The notes beneath the pieces were generated by a model. It was not told the origin of the DNA, made no database searches, and saw nothing but the letters and a program-made list of their open reading frames with translations. From positions 256,257,333 to 256,321,332 of the forward strand of contig OZ010793.1 of assembly GCA_963932465.1 (NCBI GenBank): a stretch of 64,000 bases of DNA. Reading direction: 5' to 3'. This document shows positions 1 to 11,074 of the stretch, one piece after another (position 1 is the first letter of the stretch; each line of letters starts with the position of its first letter). The position numbers were made by a program, and so were the translations under genes. This stretch comes from Maratus speciosus. Taxonomy: Eukaryota > Arthropoda > Arachnida > Araneae > Salticidae.

Positions 1-1500
1 TTGGGTTTTCAAAATTTGCTGACCTGCGACCTAAGCACTGTGTCTTAGTTGGAAATTCTGGCATGCATTCTGTCTGCATGTATACAATGCATCAGAAAGT
101 TCAGTTGCTTATTGCAGCAACAGGGATTGAAGAAAAATATGAAAGTTTAATCCAGAAATTAGTTTGCAGTTCTAACAATACAAATTGTATGTTACATATA
201 TGCAGCAAATGTCCCAAGAAAGATGTTCTTGAAGATTTTTTAAAGTTAAAATTTCCGGATTTTGATCCTGAAGATGTAATTGAACATAAACAGTGGGTAT
301 CAACTGACAGAGTATGAATAACACCACATACATCTACTCTGTACGATTTCATCCATCTTATTCTTAAAAAGATTGAAAAGCTCGTTCCCCATACACACAT
401 ATCCAAGTCCCAAAGCACTTATTTGAAAAAAAAAATCTTACTAGTCATGAGGTTGTTTGCTGTTTCGCTCTAGTCATGAGGCTCTCAAACAAATGGATTT
501 TAGTGAGAACTTTTCTTTTGTATTGCAAGATGAAGCGCAACAGCTACCATTGGATGCCTGGCTGCTGTACTTTACATACAGTTGCATTATATGTAAAGCA
601 AAAAAATGGAAGCAGCTTAAAAAGTCAAAGCCTTTGCATGCTTTCAGATGATATGGACCATGATGTACCAATGCTTTATCAGACTCAAAAATTAATCATA
701 CAGCATTTAAATAATAAGTATATATCTTAGCTACAAACGTAGAATATTTTACTGGTGGCTCTGCTGCCCAATATTAAAATTGAAAAACATTTTTGAACCC
801 ATGAACATGATTTTGGTGAAATAAAAGCAAAATGGAGCTTTTTTGCTGCAAGTCATGGAAAATCTGTTTGCGATGGGAGGGGGGGGGGGGGGGGGGATTG
901 TTAAAAGACTTGTAATGAAAGCAAGTCTGCAAAGGCTGTTGCATGATCAAATTGCAAATGTGGCTATGATGTATGAATATTGCAGACAAAACATTGATGG
1001 TATAACATTTTTTATCATCACAAAAAGTGACATGTTAAAACTGTGCAACAACATGTCTCATCGGATGCAACTTGCTATGACAATTCCTGGAACATGCAGT
1101 ATGCATTATTATGGATCTACAGAAAACTTATTAATAAGTGGAAAAAGAATAAATACTGATGAAAATTTTTCTGTTTGTTCATCTTTTGATAGGAATATTA
1201 AAGACTTTGGATATTCCATCTCTTAAAAGTTATGTAGCATGTTTGTATGAATGGAATAATGGGTATATAGGCTTAGTGTCAAAAGTCCACAAAAAAGAAG
1301 GAGATGCAACTGTTAAATTCATGCATCCACAATGGCCCATCACCTTCGTATTATTGGACAGAAAATGACAGTTGTATTGTGCCTTTCAGTCATATCCTTT
1401 GTGCATGTGACATCAATACTACCAATGGTAGAATATATAAATTTGGTGATACATCAAGTGGGCAAAACATAAAATTAGAAGGAAATAAAATTGAAATATA
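1..1500 (+). pseudogene. Broken ORF of an uncharacterised repeat family
   Basis: Successive + strand segments in shifting frames (63-317, 457-730, 843-1226, 1159-1368, 1304-1501) read like parts of one protein. Recognisable pieces are IEEKYESLIQKLVCSS with a Cys-rich patch, FSENFSFVLQDE, a segment around LSDDMDHDVPM, VKRLVMKASLQR, and a C-terminal block with FMHP and SPSYYWTEND. From memory, proteins with this block order are frequent in arthropod and cnidarian genomes as uncharacterised repeat-like ORFs; I cannot assign a function. At least four frameshifts and a long G run near 880-896 break the frame. The 5' part lies outside the window. It is a relic, not an active gene. Confidence 0.55.
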
Positions 1501-2580
1501 AAGAGAACAAATTTTATTAATTATCTTTATTTTTAATTGTTATTGATGTAGATATATTTTCAATAGCATTTTTACGGTATATGTGCTAAATGTTATTTTG
1601 CATAATTTTAAAGTTTGATAATATTCACTTAATGTATTTTTTTTTTTTAATTATATTTTGTATTATATACAAGTATGATTTTGCTATAAAATGTGACTAT
1701 TTATAGAATTTTTCTCATTATTTCTTTTTTACTTATAATTTACTGAAACTTTGCAATAGATTTCAATTTGTTAGAAAAATACTTCTATGTCTTGCAGGAA
1801 TTCATTATTAGCATTCTTACCTATTTATTCCTGTGGGATTCCCCTTCTTTATAGCCACATTAAAAAATATGTATATGTTTATGTAAGATAAAGCCTTATC
1901 AAACTTTTAGATGTAAATATGTATGATATTTCTGGTAATAAAAGAAATATCAACATTATCTTGTACCCGTTACTTATGGAAGGTCAGTAAAATTGAAATT
2001 CTTCTTTAAACAAAACACCTGCGAACTGCCCATTAAAATTTTCTTATCAGGCATAAAAACACACTTTGAGCTGCCTATTTATGCAATTAGATGAAAATTG
2101 AAGGGGGAACAATGGGGGAAATCAGCCATTAAAGTTACGCCTTTTTTTTATTTAAAAAATGACAAAAAGTCATTTTCTGAGAGCATTTTAATGGAATAAG
2201 CTGCACAAAAATCAGTTTAAATGAAAGTACACTTTATTCTGAACAGAACAAAAAAAATTTGAAAGTTCTAGCTTAAACATGAAAGAAGTTATAGACCTTT
2301 ATGCTGTCACATGTGCAATTCAAAATGGCGGCAAATCGGCCATCTTGGAAGACATTTAAAAGCTCATAACTCACAAGCCGTTTGATCAATTTCAATATGA
2401 TTGACATTTTTGGAATCAGCATTAAAAATTCTACAAATACACAAAAGTTTATGAAAATTGAAGATGGTGGGTGTCATTTTTAGAAAATTCTGGGTGATTT
2501 GAAATGGAATGACCCATACACGATTATGTTATGCAGGACTTTTTCAAGAACATTTTTTTTTTATTGTAGTAGACATAAAA
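1501..2580. other. AT-rich stretch without recognised gene
   Basis: No open frame or family resemblance was found. It contains T-rich tracts and a short inverted pair around 2160-2180 (atgacaaaaagtcatttt). A segment at 2280-2520 is less AT-rich and may be part of an old repeat, but neither end is defined. Confidence 0.4.
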
Positions 2581-3420
2581 TCACGATAGGCTGAAGTAAA
2601 AATATGCCGCAATGATCCTACTTCTGCTTCTACAATTGATCTATTAACTGACATTTTTGCATTTCATGGTTTTCAAAAAGTCATAGTTTCAGATAACGTG
2701 AAAATTTTTGTAAGTGACGAATTCCAGTTATATTGTGCTAAAAATGGAATTTTTCAAAAACTAACTGCTCCAGGTCATCCATCCACAAACTGATTAGCTG
2801 AACGAAATGTGCAAACACTCAAAAATCATCTAAAAGCAATGTGTTCTGAATCGTTTTCAATGCATGCAAAGGTAAGACAAATACTATTCAGATACAGAGC
2901 AACTCTACTGTCCAGTAATCAAACATCAGTGGAACTGTATTTGAAATGAAATATACGAATTCCACTTGATGCCTTACATCCAATGAAACATATTCAAAAC
3001 AATGATTACCCAATTAAATGTAGAAATTTAAGCATGGGAGATCGAGTACAAGCGAGATACTATGCCAGGAATAGAGAATTGAGGAAGTTGGGTACTGTAC
3101 TTCAAAAATTTGGTAAATTGCATTATCAAGTAGAATTAGATGATGGACACACATTCAAGCATCATATTAATGAACTGAGAAAAACAGAGATTCCGAAAAA
3201 GACTATCACATTCACCACAAATTCTAAAACCGATGAGTATAAGGATTCAAGTAATGAAAAGGAATCGTCTCAACCTCTATGGATAGCACTACCTCGAAAC
3301 ACTTCTCAACAACCTAATGCAAATGTGAAGAGACCACCAACGCCAATTGGACTTTATGTTCTACTATGAAGAACCTTCAGTGTAAACCTCCATCATACTT
3401 GCAAGACTTTGTTGTGCATT
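2580..3420 (+). pseudogene. Ty3/gypsy-type integrase C-terminal region, degenerate
   Basis: The + strand reads as the second half of a retroelement integrase core followed by its C-terminal chromatin/strand-binding region. Visible blocks are VIVSDN (second catalytic Asp), LTAPGHPSTN, LAERNVQTLKNHLKAM (the Glu of the DDE triad is in AERN), FRYRAT, then MGDRVQARYYARNRELRKLG and YQVELDDGH. An in-frame stop sits between PSTN and LAERN, another before IRIPLDAL, and a frame change near 3369 precedes the likely end of the polyprotein at about 3420. The longest open piece is 2983-3369. GAG, protease, RT and RNase H are not in the window. Inactive. Confidence 0.75.
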
Positions 3421-3454
3421 AAAAAACGTTATAACAGTTGTTTGTGTTCCCTCT

Positions 3455-3900
3455 TAAGCGTGGGAGATTTATTGTACCTGCAATACATACATGTTGGCAA
3501 CGCGATATTCCTCCATAGTTGATGGCAACAATATGTGTTGTTTAGTTTATAGTTTCTAGTTAAGGTTTTTTGGCACAGATGTCATATACGCCCAATATTG
3601 GCGCGATTTATTTCTGACGCCAATGTCATATACGCAACGGGTACTTAACTGGCGCCAAAGTGTCGTTATTTTGCTTTATATGGTAACCCGGATGTTATTG
3701 TTTGTGCTGCTGAAGTTTTCCCTGAATTGGCGTGGGAAAAAAAATCGCATCAATATGGGGCGTATATGACATCTGTGCCGGTTTTTTTATTGCTCTGACT
3801 TGTTCGATGCCGCGTTTCAGCTTTAATTAAATGTGCGGTTAATATTAAGAAAGCATCTTTATTTACTCTTTCAATACCACTCAGCCATAACAAACTTCTT
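3455..3900 (+). repeat. Possible 3' LTR of the gypsy relic
   Basis: Directly after the integrase relic a purine-rich block (gcgtgggaga, about 3461-3470) resembles a polypurine tract. An LTR would start just after it. The following sequence is interrupted by the 208-bp MITE at 3572-3779. No upstream LTR is available for comparison, so the extent is a guess; an AATAAA at about 3953 could be its poly(A) signal. Confidence 0.3.
3572..3779. mobile_element. 208-bp MITE with 22-bp TIRs and 8-bp TSD
   Basis: The ends are perfect inverted repeats beginning GGCACAGATGTCATATACGC (3572-3591 and the complement of 3760-3779), identical for about 22 bp. The flanks are the direct repeat GGTTTTTT at 3564-3571 and 3780-3787. 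The interior holds further copies of the catatacgc motif and no ORF. TSD length fits hAT or another 8-bp superfamily; the TIR alone does not decide it. Confidence 0.85.
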
Positions 3901-5639
3901 ACCTTTTTAATGCATAAGATCTACTAGATTCGGAATTTCCCCAGTTTTGAACAATAAAATACTGTAATGGTACACAAGAAAATAAAACAACTGCCACCAA
4001 AACATCTGTTACAGTCAACGTCATCTAAGCAGGCTCACAATTACAACTATAGGCATGCTAAGATTAATATAAATACGCTCAGCTGTTAAACACAAACATA
4101 CGTGTTGTTATCGCATAATTTTTTTTTCCAAGGGAGTTCGTCGTTCCCAGCCGAAGCTCGCAATCTTATTGGTTGTTGGTTGCCCAGTGTCCAACCAGTT
4201 TTGGCGACATTGCACTTGTTTTGAGAAACTACATTACAAACAAAATAAAGCAAAAATGCGTTTATTATAACATAATGGTAATCTGTTGAATGTTATTCAA
4301 TGCATTTTGTATAATTATAAATAATGATTTAGAAATATGTCTCTTCAATACATTTTTAATTAATTTTTTGAACGCTATATTTTATATCCAAGTATATACT
4401 TAATATTAACTTTTGTTTATTAAATAAAGACGAATGAAAGATTTCTTTTTTCTTTTTCTTAAAAAAAAAAAAAAAAAAAAAAAAAATCGCTCTTTGTAAT
4501 AAAATTACTTATTTAATTTCTTTTTAATGAATGTACTTACTTAGGCAATATTGGGTTAATTTGGTTTTAGAAGGATGCTATTTAATGTATTTTGTATATT
4601 TATAAATACAAATTTAGTAATATTTGCCTTCAGTTTATTATTATTATTAATTTTCTTAAACGTTATATATTTTGTAACTAAGTATACTTAAATTTTGTTA
4701 TTATTTATTAAATATTTTCTTCTAATACAAATGTATATTATACGAATTTGATATATTTGTAAATGCAGATTATTTATAACTAATTGCACAGAATATTTGT
4801 TTCTGCTTTTATATTATTATTATATTATTTAATGTATCTTAATCAATATTAATTTATTAATAAAAATTATTACTATGTATTTATTATATTGATTTAATAA
4901 ATATTATTATTAAATATTAATAATTATAAAATGTTCATGTATTTTTTTTTTTTCATTTATATTATACAATTAGATTAGACTATTTTAAATAAATAATAAT
5001 ACATATTTAGACTATATTCTAATTATAACTAAATTTATATTATACAGTTAGCTTATTTTAAATAAATAATAAATCTTTAGACTGAATGCTGTTAATCCTA
5101 AATATTTGGGTTTTTCTTTACGTTGGTTTTTAAATTTGATGTATTTATTACAGAATATTTTTACACATAATCAACAACTTTTTTTTTTTTCGTTTTTCCA
5201 CTTTGTATTAATAATGATTGTTGAAAGTATATAACTTCTTCCAGAAAAAAAAAAATATATTAACTGTGCCGCTATATTTTATAATGATTGTTTGTCAAAT
5301 GAAAGACAGAACTCACCCCCCCCCCCCCGCACACACATCCATACACACATACATACCAAATTAATGCTACTGCGAAACTGTAATTTATTTGCGCCAGAAA
5401 CTAACATTACACACTAAAGTGTAAAATTTCAACTAAAATGACATTTAAGTAGCAAAGACAAAAATAAATAAAAAATAAAGACAAGTAATTTTTTTACTTT
5501 TTTGGTTCCATGTAATGTATAATTTTGAACTATATTCCATAAAGGTATAAGAGCATACAGTTACAAATTCATGGGATTGTTAGGGAATCCAACCTCTTCT
5601 TCACTCCCCCCCCCCACCCCCCTCCCGGATTTTGGATTT

Positions 5640-6880
5640 TAAGGTTTTTTATGGATTAAAACTGCAAATTCTTCCTGGAACTGCAGCTTGAAAAATAAAA
5701 TATATATAGTTTCTTTTTTGTTTATCACAAACAGCATTAAAAAAGTATATAAATAATATACTTATATTAATATTATTATATAATAATTAATAAATTATAT
5801 AATAATATAAAAATGTTATTTATATTTTTAAAAATTATATATATATTTTAATATAAATAATATAACATAATTTTATTAATGTTATTGTATAATTATATAA
5901 TATAATTAAGTAATTAATAATAATAATTTATTTTATATTATAATATATCATATTAATAATTATATAATAATATTATATTATTTATATTAAAAAAATGATT
6001 ACAATATTTTTGATATAAATAATAATATTCTCCCTGGAACTGCAGCTTGAAAAACCAAATGTATATATAGTGTTAATCACAAATGACAATTTGTAAAGAA
6101 TATAAATAATACAATGGTATTAATATTATTATATAATTATGTTATATTATAATTAATACTAATAATATTTATATTAATATTATTGCATAATTATATAATA
6201 TAATAATTAATTAATAATATTAATATAATTATATTATTTATATATTTTTAAAATGCTATTTGTGATTAAAAAAAACTATATACATTTTGTTTTTCAAGCT
6301 GCAGTCCCAAGAAGAATTATATTAATGTTATTGTATAATTATATTTTATAATAATTAATTAATAAACATATTAATTAATACTATATTAATAATTATATAA
6401 TAATATAGCATTGTTATTTATATTTAAAAAATTATTACAATATTTTTAACATAAATAGTAATATTCTCCCTAGGACTGCAGCTTGAAAAACAAAATGCAT
6501 ATAGTTTTAATCACAAACGACAATTTTTAAAGAATATACTATGTAATACAATAATATTAATATTATTATATAATTATGCTATATAATAATTAATAATAAT
6601 AATTGTTATATTAATATTATTACATAATTATATTATATAATAATTAATTAATAATATTAATTATATTTAAAAAAATTATTATAATTTTAAAATATAAATA
6701 TTAATATTCTCCTCTAACTGCAGCTTTAAAAACAAAATGCATATAGTTTTAATCACAAATGATAATTTTTTTTAATATAAATAATATTATTATATTAATA
6801 TTATCACATAATTATATTTATATAATAATGGATTAATTAATAATATTATGCTAATAATTAAATATTAAAAAATATTTTTT
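5640..6880. repeat. AT-rich tandem/inverted repeat inside the MULE-like element
   Basis: A short GC-containing tag (ctgcagcttgaaaaa) recurs at about 5680, 6040, 6480 and 6715. An inverted copy sits at about 6288. The tags are separated by 240-440 bp of almost pure A/T sequence with attaatatta and ataattaat motifs. Each tag is followed by a tag of the type tatatagtttt(aa)tcacaaa. Unit length drifts, so the array is old or replication-slippage driven. Confidence 0.7.
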
Positions 6881-6918
6881 ATAACTTAATTAATCATTAA
6901 AAAATTTAAACAACTTCC

Positions 6919-6986
6919 CGCATGCTTGGATTCGAACTCAAGTACTCAGATTTACAGACAAACGTCATACCTCAATGCTAGTATGC
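6919..6986 (-). pseudogene. tRNA-like relic
   Basis: On the - strand the sequence has an A-box-like TAGCATTGAGG and a B-box GAGTTCGAATCCA in tRNA spacing. The acceptor arms GCATACT (complement of 6980-6986) and AGCATGC (complement of 6920-6926) pair at 6 of 7 positions. The D, anticodon and T stems do not close well and the total is short (68 nt). I read it as a decayed tRNA or the head of a tRNA-derived repeat, not a working tRNA gene. Confidence 0.45.
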
Positions 6987-7355
6987 ATTCAAACCGAGGC
7001 AGCTTAAAATAGAATTCATACAAAACCCCCAGAAGTACTCTTCGCCAAATGTTATTATCGCCAATATAGACTATGACACTGCCAAAGGCAAGAACCAATG
7101 AGGTTATGAGATACAGTTCCGATCGACGAACTCCCTTGGAAAAAAAAAATTATGCGTTGTTATCGTAGGTCATATTTACACACACCGTTACAGTTACAGA
7201 AAGAAAAATTCTGTTCATGAAAGTCGCGAGGCGTAAACAATAAAGAGGCATGCTCATTTTCCTCTAATCTATGAAGTGAATCACTAGAGAACACTGCAAT
7301 CATGCCGAAAAATTCTGACCAACCACGCAACCCTGCCCAAAATTCCCCAAAATTT

Positions 7356-8331
7356 AGAGTGTGTTCAGAAGTGCACTTCGCGCCGCGCGCGCGCTCAGAA
7401 GTTTATTCCATGGAGTAGATCTTATCGAAGAAAGGAATTTTAACATAATTCAATTATTTCATTATTTTTATGGTTCAAAAAAGGTAAAACCAACGACTAT
7501 ATTTCTTTATTCTTCCAAAACATGGTTTTCGTAACAGGAACACATGTTTATGTTCACTCAGATAAAATCTAAAATAGTCGGGGAAAACATCACGTGACCT
7601 TCTTTATCTACTTTAGCCCATTTGGCATTTAAAATTAGTTAACCAACCGCACACAAACTCCGCGCGAGCTGCTCAAAAAAATTGTGTGGGCGATTTGATC
7701 ACGTGATTGTGCGTTTTCTGCTTATGTGTTATTGGTTGTGCTTTGTTTGGTAGGTTGATTGATACAATTTAAGAATTCAACTGGTGATCTAAAAATTTTA
7801 ACTTTTTAACAATTTTCTTTTTATTTATTTAAAAATGATTTATCAGTTGATTTATATCTTCCGTGATAAATAAAATGCTGTTAGCAAACCAAGATTGTGA
7901 TATCAACATATGAGATTTGTTTGTAATCTACTATACTGGATGGATTTCAATGGAATTTGCACTGTTAGTTAGACAGTTTTTCAGAGAAGGTTTTAATATA
8001 TATATTTCTTATTTTATGATTGCATATTTTAATACCATGTGGATAACAGAAATACATCATAAAACATGAGAAATAAATGGCATTCAAAATTCTGTTAGTA
8101 TAAGCAAAATACTTATTTATACTTTCAGTAGGAAATTTATAAACATTCTAATCATACTTTATTCACTACAAAACTAGACAGCAGACCTATATATTTTATC
8201 TCTTTAAAAAATATATGTACAGATATTTTTAGTTAAAATAATCTACAACTATTACATTTTATTTTTATAATGTTCAAAGTAAAATATGATTTCCAGCCTA
8301 GTCTCGATAAAAATTCACTCGTAAAGTACTC

Positions 8332-8363
<32 letters not shown>

Positions 8364-8928
8364 AGGAATTATCCTACGTGCGATATATATTATTTTTTCA
8401 TTTGGATTTGCTTAATGTTTATATCATTATACATATACATTCTTAGAGACGAAACTTTGAATATTTAAAAGGCGTTCAGATGTAAAACTTTCATCTCGAA
8501 ATACCTCATTTTCTCACATTTAAATAAGTATTTTATTATTATAATAAAAATACACGTGCCTCTGTATAATAAAAATAAAAAATATATCTTCATCAAAAAT
8601 ATCTTATTCATTATGAAAAATATAAAACAACCAATAAACAAAACAAAAAATAAGTTACAACACAATGTGGGATCAGAAGGATTCGAACCCAGAATCCCTA
8701 GTCTCGAGTTCACTGCCTTATCCATTCGGCCAACTAGTACACATTGTATCTGCAACAAAATATCTTCATAATTAGCACCTTAATTAATCAAATCCGTGAT
8801 CTGTTCCTGAATACACTACGTGTCTACCTATACATTACCTGAACACACTACATCCATGACATAGACCCACTCCATGTTCCTGCCTCCTGAGCTCGCGCGC
8901 GTAGCGCGCGTGCTTCTTGAACACACTC
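7356..8928. mobile_element. PIF/Harbinger-like non-autonomous element, TTA TSD
   Basis: The left end begins GAGTGTGTTCAGAAGTGCAC and the right end, read inward, GAGTGTGTTCAAGAAGCACG, followed on both sides by runs of GCGCGCG. The flanks are TTA at 7353-7355 and 8929-8931, the 3-bp TWA target of PIF/Harbinger elements. Copies of tgaacacacta and tgaatacacta at 8808-8855 look like subterminal transposase-binding repeats. No transposase remains. The element sits about 460 bp upstream of the COX17 start codon. Confidence 0.7.
8669..8738 (-). pseudogene. tRNA-Arg-like relic
   Basis: Reading the - strand, GGCCGAATGGATAAGGC matches the D-arm/A-box of tRNA-Arg, ACTCGAG resembles an anticodon loop containing TCG, and GGGTTCGAATCC is a B-box. 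Stem pairing is poor in the anticodon and T arms and the acceptor stem does not close. It lies inside the Harbinger-like element, so it is probably a captured or SINE-derived tRNA fragment. Confidence 0.45.
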
Positions 8929-8931
8929 TTA

Positions 8932-9386
8932 AGCACTGTTCTGACCTCGGTTCTGACCAATCCGTTATCTGAATTGGGTAAAAATGTAAACAAAGATCTA
9001 AATCTGGCTACCTATTTTCCACGGTTTTCGGCGACTGATATTTATTACGTACGCCGTACAGTTATCTTTTGATTGCATCATCGTGACCTGTGTTTTGCTT
9101 AAGAAGGGTAAATTATGCATGCCGGTGTTTCTTTTCTTTTAAGTTAATTGAATTATAATTTAAATATTTTGTGTCGAGCTGTATTTAGCCTGCATCTTTC
9201 TTAAAATATACATAAAGAAGTACTGAGCATATGACGTGCTCTCTAAAATTACAGCTATGACTATCGGAAAGTAATACAAATTTGCTTTATTTATCTGTGA
9301 ATTTCGACTTATTGTCCTTGTTGGCCCGAAACTTAATACCAATCTAAATAAGTCTATATATCATCTACAAATTTTAAGAAGCTGAA
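8932..9386 (+). promoter_or_regulatory. COX17: Presumed COX17 promoter and 5' UTR
   Basis: This is the only stretch between the Harbinger-like element and the COX17 start codon that shows no repeat signature. It has a CCAAT-type box (gaccaatcc, about 8957-8965) and is less AT-rich than the surroundings near 9000-9110. A possible noncoding donor (aagg/gtaaat, about 9107) cannot be confirmed. No TATA box stands out at a convincing distance. The start site is not defined by the sequence. Confidence 0.4.
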
Positions 9387-9475
9387 ATGCCTAGTGAAGA
9401 GCCAGCTAAAGAAGAGCCAAAGAAACTGAAACCATGCTGTGCTTGTCCGGAAACAAGAAAAGTTAGAGATGCTTG
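9387..9475 (+). CDS. COX17: COX17 copper chaperone, exon 1
   Basis: COX17 delivers Cu(I) in the mitochondrial intermembrane space to SCO1 and COX11 for cytochrome c oxidase assembly. Exon 1 encodes residues 1-29 and two bases of Cys30: an acidic/lysine-rich leader, then LKPCCACPETRKVRDA. Cys17-Cys18 and Cys20 form the Cu-binding CC-x-C and Cys20 opens the first CX9C motif. The start ATG is the only one in frame and gives a leader similar to other animals. The exon ends TG/gtgcg at 9475/9476, phase 2. With exon 2 the protein is 57 residues, slightly shorter than the human 63. There is no N-terminal presequence, as expected for a Mia40-imported protein. Confidence 0.95.
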
Positions 9476-9587
9476 GTGCGTTCAAAATTATATTTTTTCC
9501 CGTATTGTTTCCTGTTCTTTTTAAAAGAGATACTTGGTGCGTTCAAAATTACATTTTTTTACCGTATTGTTTCATGTACTTTTTAAA
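9466..9587 (+). repeat. 61-bp tandem duplication across the exon 1 donor site
   Basis: The sequence from gagatgcttggtgcg at 9466 recurs from 9527 (gagatacttggtgcg) with period 61 and few differences, including the ttcaaaattatatttttt and cgtattgttt blocks. The copied unit contains the last ten bases of exon 1 and the 5' splice site. The second donor (GT at 9537) would add 61 nt, shift the frame and run into a TAA shortly after, so only the first yields COX17. Confidence 0.85.
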
Positions 9588-9819
9588 TTGACTGTTTTAG
9601 TCGAGTGTTGTTTGTTAATCAGTTGCGGCATTCAAGTTTTTTTCTCTTCTCATGGATTTCCGTTTAAATAAATATTTAATAACGTATAAGTAATAAATTT
9701 CATTAAAAAAATGTAATTTTCTTATTGAACTAAACTTTTACATAAAAGCAGTATTCATTGAAATTATTAAAATTTGGATACTTTCCCAGTATAGCTATAG
9801 GGATCTTGGTGGTTTCTAA

Positions 9820-10194
9820 AGCTGCTATCAGATTCACCAACTTTTCGAGCAATTTTTGAGCCAACTCTTGATCTCCTCCAACTTTTCGCGAAATATTGTC
9901 TCAACACCCAGTGTGATAGCAAACAGCAATATCCCCAACTTTTTATCCACAGCTCTAAAAAGTTTTCCCTAGCCGCGACTTTTCCCCCCAACTTTCAACA
10001 TTTCAGCTAATCGAGGATAAGCGATTGATACGAATAGGCGATAAATATTAACGGCTGCTACTAGTAGTACTGGTTTTCCTCCAACTTTAGCAACGACAAT
10101 TGTAACCCTTTTCTCCTTTTGAACGTGAAAAAGTTGGGGTTAAAATCGGCTGAAAAGTTGGTTGCTCGAAAAGTTTGTGAATCTGATAGCAGCT
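9820..10194. mobile_element. 375-bp MITE with TAA TSD
   Basis: Inverted ends AGCTGCTATCAGATTCAC (9820-9837 and the complement of 10177-10194), flanked by TAA at 9817-9819 and 10195-10197. Similarity extends inward through acttttcgagcaa. The interior repeats ccaactttt several times in both orientations. No coding capacity. TSD size suggests PIF/Harbinger-type mobilisation. Confidence 0.85.
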
Positions 10195-10344
10195 TAAAGC
10201 TTGGCTTCATAAAGTAAGATTTGTTGCCAAATGATTTAAACAACTAAAAACAAACCTAATGAACTTTTATGCTTGTTTATATGTAGGTATTTATATATCT
10301 AAAAATATTTTACTTATATAAATATTATAATTTATTTTATGTGC

Positions 10345-10990
10345 AATGCTCTTATTTATTTGCTTCAGCCAGTCTGCAAAAAATTCGATTAGCATCCAAA
10401 CCTTTTTGTTTGCTTTATAATGAAGAGGAAAGGACTTCCTTCCTTTAAAGCACCTTGGGCTTCCGTATTTTCCAGTCATCGAAAGGAGTTAACTTCTTGG
10501 TCCCATTCTTCTTGACAGCTAACAGCTAATTCCTTGCTCTTTACTCTGTTTTCTTGTGCGACGTTTCTCCTTTGAAAGCTGCAGTTTTGTCTGGCAGTGC
10601 TTTAAAGAAAAGCCCTATCTCATCAGCATTTTAAATGTTGTCCAGTAATATTCTTTCAAAAGATCAGGAAGATTTTTAATCCATCCTGAGCAAAGTTCAC
10701 CGCTCACTGATTGGCTCTTGCCACACTATTTTTGAAAAATGTTATGGAGTTTTTAAAGTTCTTCAGCCATTCATTACTGCTTTCGAAATCCTTGTACATC
10801 AGCTTTTTGGCAAACTGTTCAGCCTTTTCTTTTGAGACATTGCTTCTAAGAGGAACAATATGATCTCTGCACTGTTTAAACCATTTTATGAAGCTTCTAA
10901 GAGGAACATTATGATCTCTGCACTGTTTAAGCCATTTTATGAGGCATTCTTCTAAACTGCATATCCAGTTATTTTAATCTTAATGGCTCC
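10345..10990 (-). pseudogene. Tigger/pogo transposase relic, truncated
   Basis: The - strand reads, from 10990 downward, LEECLIKWFKQCRDHNVPL (CENP-B-like DNA-binding segment), EKAEQFAKKL, SSNEWLKNFK, then a DE-G-FFKALPDKTAAFKGE block at about 10560-10630 carrying the first catalytic Asp, and finally PRCFKGRKSFPLHYKANKK. The second and third acidic motifs are absent, so the 3' half of the transposase is missing. Stops and frame changes are present. A roughly 49-bp direct duplication (10845-10945) repeats the KWFKQCRDHNVPLRS coding segment. The element end with Tigger-like TIR character is probably near 11865. Confidence 0.75.
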
Positions 10991-11038
10991 TTTTTCCTGT
11001 TTGAAAAGTTTTTCAATTCTGTTTGTGTCTATATCAAT

Positions 11039-11074
11039 ACTTTATCAATAATACTGAAGTATTATTGATAAAGT
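11039..11074. repeat. Perfect 16-bp hairpin
   Basis: ACTTTATCAATAATAC at 11039-11054 is followed by a TGAA loop and its exact inverted copy at 11059-11074. It lies upstream of the truncated Tigger transposase on that element's strand. No T-run follows and no function is implied. Confidence 0.8.

Larger units (their letters stand above)
4113..7155. mobile_element. Mutator-like element with 9-bp TSD, non-autonomous
   Basis: Left end GCATAATTT(T)n followed by CCAAGGGAGTTCGTCG; the right end is its inverted copy ending at 7155. The flanks carry the direct repeat GTTGTTATC at 4104-4112 and 7156-7164, 9 bp, as is typical of Mutator-like elements. Similarity of the two arms continues imperfectly for about 110 bp (both have TTGGTT and TTGGCGA blocks). 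No transposase is visible. The interior is extremely AT-rich, with a dispersed tandem array and a tRNA-like relic near the right end. Confidence 0.75.

Noticed and set aside
876..897. G-run inside the relic ORF, and similar G/C runs at 12420, 16765, 22760, 25125, 39020, 57367 and 62051
   Set aside because: Simple homopolymers, prone to sequencing error; nothing around them suggests G-quadruplex regulation of a gene.
9537..9545. Second GT as the true COX17 donor
   Set aside because: It adds 61 nt, changes the frame and leads to an early stop; the first donor completes the conserved Cys30.
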